This document shows positions 6,269 to 9,032 of a stretch of 9,032 nucleotides of DNA, one piece after another; position 1 is the stretch's first letter, and every line of letters starts with the position of its first letter. Under the pieces are notes generated by a model, which worked only from the letters and a program-made list of their open reading frames with translations, was not told where the DNA came from and did not search any database. Source of the DNA: an uncultured Ardenticatenia bacterium (lineage in GTDB: Bacteria > Chloroflexota > Anaerolineae > Promineifilales > Promineifilaceae); NCBI GenBank assembly GCA_937858165.1, contig CALLZA010000809.1, positions 1-9,032 on the forward strand. Reading direction: 5' to 3'. The translations under genes were made by a program, and so were the position numbers.

Positions 6269-6283
6269 GAGAGCGACACTCTC
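6269..6283 (+). other. Small hairpin after the PPi-PFK stop
   Basis: GAGAG (6269-6273) and CTCTC (6279-6283) form a 5-bp stem with a CGACA loop, immediately before the stronger terminator-like stem. It could stabilise the mRNA 3' end. On its own it is weak. Confidence 0.35.
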
Positions 6284-6284
6284 G

Positions 6285-6330
6285 ACGGGCGCGACGTTCC
6301 AGCGATGGGCGGCGCGCCCGTTTGTATTTT
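6285..6330 (+). terminator. Rho-independent-like terminator after the PFK pair
   Basis: ACGGGCGCG (6285-6293) pairs perfectly with CGCGCCCGT (6313-6321) across a 19-nt loop, followed by the T-rich run TTTGTATTTT (6321-6330). A GC-rich stem followed by U-rich sequence is the classical intrinsic terminator layout. The loop is longer than usual, which lowers confidence. It separates the PFK genes from the independently promoted protease gene. Confidence 0.65.
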
Positions 6331-6388
6331 GATCGTGACGGTTTCTCGCCAGACGGCTGATAGGTGAGTAAGTTGTGATACCTCTCAC

Positions 6389-6418
6389 TTGACTTGCGAT
6401 GGGCCGCGACTCTAGAAT
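6389..6418 (+). promoter_or_regulatory. Sigma-70-type promoter of the HtrA-like gene
   Basis: TTGACT (6389-6394, 5 of 6) and TAGAAT (6413-6418, 5 of 6) are separated by 18 bp. Initiation would fall near 6425, leaving a leader of about 60 nt before ATG 6486. An inverted pair GTGAG (6364-6368)/CTCAC (6384-6388) abuts the -35 box and could be an activator or repressor site. This is the best promoter match I see in the window. It sits 59 bp after the terminator, consistent with a new transcription unit. Confidence 0.65.
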
Positions 6419-6485
6419 AGACTGTATCCTGTAACGCAGAAGTTCGTCAGCCGCTCTTCGGTTCTGCATCTGGTGACCCTTATCA

Positions 6486-7673
6486 ATGTACCGCTTCCAC
6501 CGTTCGCCCCTCTTGCTCCTTGTCCTCCTGTTAGCCCTGTCTACTCTCGCCTGTGCGATCTCCGGCGGCGCGGCCGACGGCGAGAACGCCGTGGCCACGC
6601 CCGACCAGCAAGCGCTGGTCGCCCAGGCCGTGGCCACCATCACCGCCCAGTTGCCGGCCGTCGCAACCGCCACTACCGGCCAGCCGCCCATCAGCACCGA
6701 TCTGGAAAGTGATCTCGTCGCCCTCTATGAGCGGATCAACCCGTCGGTTGTCCACATCTTTGTCTATGATGAGGCCGGCAACCAGTTGGGCACGGGGACG
6801 GGGTTTGTCTATGACGACCAGGGGCACATCATCACCAACAACCACGTCGTCAGCAGCGCGGCGCGGCTGGAAGTGGCTTTTCCCGGTGGCGAACGGCGGA
6901 CGGCCGAGACCATCGGCACCGATATCGACAGCGATTTGGGCGTCATCCGCGTCGTCGAGCCGCCGCCCGGCGTGCTGCCCATCCCCCTGGGCGACTCCGA
7001 TAGTGTGCGCGTCGGCCAGTTCGTCGTCGCCATCGGCAATCCATTCGGTGAGGCCGGTTCGCTGTCGCTGGGCATCGTCAGCGGTCTGGGCCGCACGCTG
7101 ACCTCCGACCGCATCGCCCAGGGGGGTGGGCGCTACTCCCTGCCCCAGGTCATCCAGACCGACGCGGCCATCAACCCCGGCAACTCCGGCGGCCCGTTGC
7201 TGAATCTGGCCGGCGAAGTCATTGGCGTCAACAGCGCTATCAGCACCAGCACGGGCACCAACTCCGGCGTCGGCTTCTCCATACCGGTCAACGCTGTGCG
7301 GCGCGTGGTGCCGGCGCTCGTCGCCACGGGCGAGTACCACTACACCTATATGGGTGTGCGCATGTCGGAGCTGGATCTGGCGACGCAGGAGGCCCTGGGC
7401 TTGCCACAGGTGGCCGGGGCCTACATGACCGAAGTGACGCCCGGTGCGCCGGCGGCGACGGCTGGGCTGCGCGGCAGCGGCATCTCCGATCTGGGCGAAC
7501 TGCTGCCCGGCGGCGACCTCATCATTGCCGCCGACGGCCGCCCCATCAACAACCCCGACGACTTGATCAGTTTCCTGGTCTTTCAAACGGAGGTAGGCCA
7601 AACCATCAGCCTGACGATCATTCGCGACGGACAACAGATCGACGTTCCCCTGACGCTCGGCCAGCGCCCATAG
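6486..7673 (+). CDS. htrA: HtrA/Deg-family S1C serine protease, probable lipoprotein, one PDZ domain
   Basis: Cleaves or senses misfolded proteins outside the cytoplasmic membrane. The 395-residue protein begins with a signal peptide (Arg-containing start, then a long leucine core) ending in LSTLAC, with Cys23 as a likely lipidation site; the lipobox is imperfect (Thr at -3, Leu at -2). A linker rich in Ala, Gln and Thr leads to the trypsin-like domain with a complete triad: His120 in TNNHVV, Asp150 in SDLGV, and Ser234 in NPGNSGGPL. One PDZ domain follows at about residues 280-392, with its carboxylate-binding region near YTYMGVRM. One PDZ resembles DegS or short HtrA proteins rather than two-PDZ DegP. 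A weak GGTGA (6472-6476) precedes the ATG by 9 nt. It has its own promoter. The eRF1-like gene follows 87 nt later, so the two may be cotranscribed. Membrane anchoring is inferred from Cys23. Confidence 0.94.
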   Translation: MYRFHRSPLLLLVLLLALSTLACAISGGAADGENAVATPDQQALVAQAVATITAQLPAVATATTGQPPISTDLESDLVALYERINPSVVHIFVYDEAGNQLGTGTGFVYDDQGHIITNNHVVSSAARLEVAFPGGERRTAETIGTDIDSDLGVIRVVEPPPGVLPIPLGDSDSVRVGQFVVAIGNPFGEAGSLSLGIVSGLGRTLTSDRIAQGGGRYSLPQVIQTDAAINPGNSGGPLLNLAGEVIGVNSAISTSTGTNSGVGFSIPVNAVRRVVPALVATGEYHYTYMGVRMSELDLATQEALGLPQVAGAYMTEVTPGAPAATAGLRGSGISDLGELLPGGDLIIAADGRPINNPDDLISFLVFQTEVGQTISLTIIRDGQQIDVPLTLGQRP

Positions 7674-7708
7674 GGCCTGCCGCGCGATCGGGCGCTTTAA
7701 TCCACTGC

Positions 7709-7733
7709 GCCGGCTGCCGATAGGCTGCCCGGC
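7709..7733 (+). other. Hairpin with GATA tetraloop between protease and eRF1-like genes
   Basis: GCCGG (7709-7713) pairs with CCGGC (7729-7733), and the inner GCC (7716-7718)/GGC (7723-7725) closes a GATA loop, with an internal loop of CT versus TGC. There is no T-tract, so a terminator is unlikely. It lies 17 nt upstream of the next Shine-Dalgarno site and might affect translation or mRNA processing. Confidence 0.35.
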
Positions 7734-7749
7734 AACCCGGCCCCATCGT

Positions 7750-7755
7750 AGGAGG
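7750..7755 (+). promoter_or_regulatory. Consensus Shine-Dalgarno AGGAGG
   Basis: A perfect AGGAGG ends 5 nt before ATG 7761. It fixes the start of the eRF1-like gene and predicts efficient translation. Confidence 0.85.
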
Positions 7756-7760
7756 AATCC

Positions 7761-8879
7761 ATGTTTAGCCAGGAAGATATGCAAGAGTTGCTGGCCTATG
7801 AGGGCAACGGCGACGGCGTCGTTAGCGTCTATCTCGACACCGACAGCGCGCGCCAGTCGACGGAAGCGATCCGGCTGACGGCCCGCGGCCTGTTGAAGGA
7901 GGTTCAGCCACAGCATGAGAAAGAGGCGCAGACGATCGAGCGCTACCTCGACCTAGGCTACGACTGGTCAAAGCCCGGCCTGGCCCTGTTCTGCGGCCAG
8001 GGCGGCAACTTCTTCCGCTCCTATCCTTCGCCGGTCGCTTTTCGCAACCGGGTTCGGCTCGGCCCGCGGCCCTACGTGAAGCCGCTGGCCCATTTCCTGG
8101 ACCACTACGCCCACTTCGGCGTTATCGTCGTCGACCGCGTCGGCGGCCAGTTCTATGAGTACCATCTGGGCGAGTCACAGGCCACGGAGAGCTTCACCGG
8201 CGAGGAAGTACGTAAGGTGAAGCGCGGCGGCGGTTCGTCGGCTGTGGGCCGGCGCGGCGGCGGTGGGGAGAGCGGTCCCGGCGGTGGCGACCACGAGGAT
8301 GAGGTTGCGGCGCGCAACCTGCGCGAGTGCGCCGCGGCGGCCGGCCGCTTCTACGCCTCGCGCCCCATCCGACGGCTGTTCCTGGGCGGCACCAACGAGA
8401 CGGTGGCCCAGTTCCGCGAGATGCTGCCCAAGCAACTCCAGAGTTGCCTGGCCGGTTCGTTCGCCGTGGACAAGGACATGGGCGAGTCGGAAGTGCGCCG
8501 CCGGGCGCTGGAACTGCTGCGCCAGGCCAACGCCGAACGCGAAGCCCAACTCGTCGAGCGGCTGGTGACGCTGCACGCGATGGGGGCCACCGCCGTCGTC
8601 GGCCTCGATGACGTCTTGCAAGCCGTTAGCGACAAGCGCGTCGAGGCGCTCATCATCAGCGATGGCTTCCGCTACCACGGCTACATCGATGAGCCGTCGG
8701 GCTTCGTCGTCGCCAATCTGGCCCGCAGCCCGCTGGCCGAGAGCGAGCTGGCCGAGGTCGATGACGTGATCGACGCCGCCGTGGCCCAGACCGTGGCCCA
8801 GGGCGGCCACGTCGAGATCATAGCTGACAACCCGACCCTCGAAAACGCCGGCCGCATCGGGGCGATCCTCAGATATTAA
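7761..8879 (+). CDS. Bacterial archaeo-eukaryotic release factor (eRF1)-like protein
   Basis: This 372-residue protein resembles the bacterial members of the eRF1/Pelota superfamily (the baeRF families), thought to act on ribosomes in peptide release, rescue or quality control. Evidence is architectural. The N-terminal part (about 1-150) contains VVSVYLDTD and FGVIVVDRVGGQFYEY, alternating strand and helix. A glycine-rich loop (154-176, RGGGSSAVGRRGGGG and onward) sits where eRF1 has its GGQ catalytic loop, followed by a helix (AARNLRECAAAAGRFY) and a central domain with FLGGTNETVAQFREMLP. The C-terminal domain (about 290-372) has ALIISDG and ends GRIGAILRY, very like the GGIGAILRY end of archaeal and eukaryotic eRF1 domain 3. 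No GGQ is present, and no Gln occurs in the loop, so classical peptidyl-tRNA hydrolysis is doubtful. No NIKS-type stop-codon reader is visible. The protease upstream suggests a protein-quality-control context. Family-level call is good; exact function is unknown. Confidence 0.82.
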   Translation: MFSQEDMQELLAYEGNGDGVVSVYLDTDSARQSTEAIRLTARGLLKEVQPQHEKEAQTIERYLDLGYDWSKPGLALFCGQGGNFFRSYPSPVAFRNRVRLGPRPYVKPLAHFLDHYAHFGVIVVDRVGGQFYEYHLGESQATESFTGEEVRKVKRGGGSSAVGRRGGGGESGPGGGDHEDEVAARNLRECAAAAGRFYASRPIRRLFLGGTNETVAQFREMLPKQLQSCLAGSFAVDKDMGESEVRRRALELLRQANAEREAQLVERLVTLHAMGATAVVGLDDVLQAVSDKRVEALIISDGFRYHGYIDEPSGFVVANLARSPLAESELAEVDDVIDAAVAQTVAQGGHVEIIADNPTLENAGRIGAILRY

Positions 8880-9032
8880 GCGTATGAACCACAGATTACA
8901 CAGGTTAAGTAACTATTCGAAAGGTTTGTAAACAAGCGCGAGCGACGCATCATCGACGCCCATGAGAGAGCAAGCCGTAGCGAAAGGCAGGTGCTCGAGC
9001 CAGGCAACGACGGCTTCGGTTAATACGCTTAA
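8876..9032. repeat. Perfect 10-bp inverted repeat bounding the last 157 bp of the contig
   Basis: TTAAGCGTAT at 8876-8885 is the exact reverse complement of ATACGCTTAA at 9023-9032, the last ten bases of the window. The left arm supplies the stop codon (TAA, 8877-8879) of the eRF1-like gene. Between the arms the sequence is lower in GC than the genes and starts with ACCACAGATTACACAGG (8888-8904), a phrase resembling dispersed repeats. Options are the terminal inverted repeats of a small MITE-like element, an assembly or amplification fold-back at the contig end, or chance. I see no clear target-site duplication; the right flank is off the contig. Confidence 0.45.
8913..9032 (-). CDS. Possible C-terminal fragment of a convergent gene, unrecognised
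   Basis: On the minus strand a frame open from the contig edge runs 39 codons to a TAG at plus positions 8913-8915. The peptide has a natural-looking composition, with VVAWLEHLPFATACSL followed by GVDDASLALVYKPFE. It would converge on the eRF1-like gene, with 33 nt between stops. I do not recognise the family. Third-position GC is about 59%, lower than I would expect for this genome, and 39 open codons can occur by chance, so this is tentative. It conflicts with the MITE reading of the same stretch unless the element carries the frame. Confidence 0.3.
   Translation of the reverse strand, partial: LSVLTEAVVAWLEHLPFATACSLMGVDDASLALVYKPFE

Noticed and set aside
6531..7916. Long antisense open frame opposite the protease, 461 codons
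   Set aside because: Shadow of the HtrA coding frame; it spans two genes and their gap and shows no domain.
8962..9032. Plus-strand ATG opening a short frame to the contig end
   Set aside because: There is no Shine-Dalgarno site and only about 23 residues of unremarkable composition; the minus-strand frame looks more protein-like.

Overview
This is a bacterial contig, GC-rich through its coding regions, with bacterial Shine-Dalgarno sites, short intergenic gaps and no introns. High GC, heptamer short tandem repeats, a bacterial eRF1-like protein and a PPi-type phosphofructokinase suggest Chloroflexota (Anaerolineae-like). That placement is inference from gene content and style; no marker gene in the window proves it.

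Layout. Positions 1-209 are not genomic: 129-209 is an Illumina flow-cell/Nextera adapter (poly-T, P5, an 8-nt i5 index, Tn5 mosaic end) and 1-128 is unassigned sequence in front of it. Genomic sequence starts at 210, inside a 5'-truncated priA (to 2316), the replication-restart helicase. A hairpin and a heptamer repeat separate priA from a convergent tRNA-Arg(CCT) at 2368-2439 on the minus strand. A roughly 300-nt non-coding gap then leads into two phosphofructokinase genes on the plus strand: a 745-residue double-domain ATP-PFK organised like eukaryotic PFK-1 (2736-4973), and a 388-residue PPi-type PFK (5086-6252). A terminator-like hairpin follows. A good sigma-70-type promoter (6389-6418) then drives an HtrA-like lipoprotein serine protease (6486-7673), followed by a bacterial archaeo-eukaryotic release-factor-like protein (7761-8879). 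The last 150 bases hold a possible C-terminal fragment of a convergent gene and a perfect 10-bp inverted repeat joining the last stop codon to the contig end.

How the genes may work together. The two PFKs act at the same glycolytic step with different phosphoryl donors. The ATP enzyme appears to have one catalytic half and one decayed, probably regulatory half. The PPi enzyme would be reversible. Together they could form an irreversible, regulated route beside a reversible, ATP-sparing one. The protease and the eRF1-like protein fit protein quality control and translation rescue. priA and tRNA-Arg are housekeeping genes. The most notable item is the eukaryote-like duplicated PFK in a bacterial context, directly beside a PPi-PFK.
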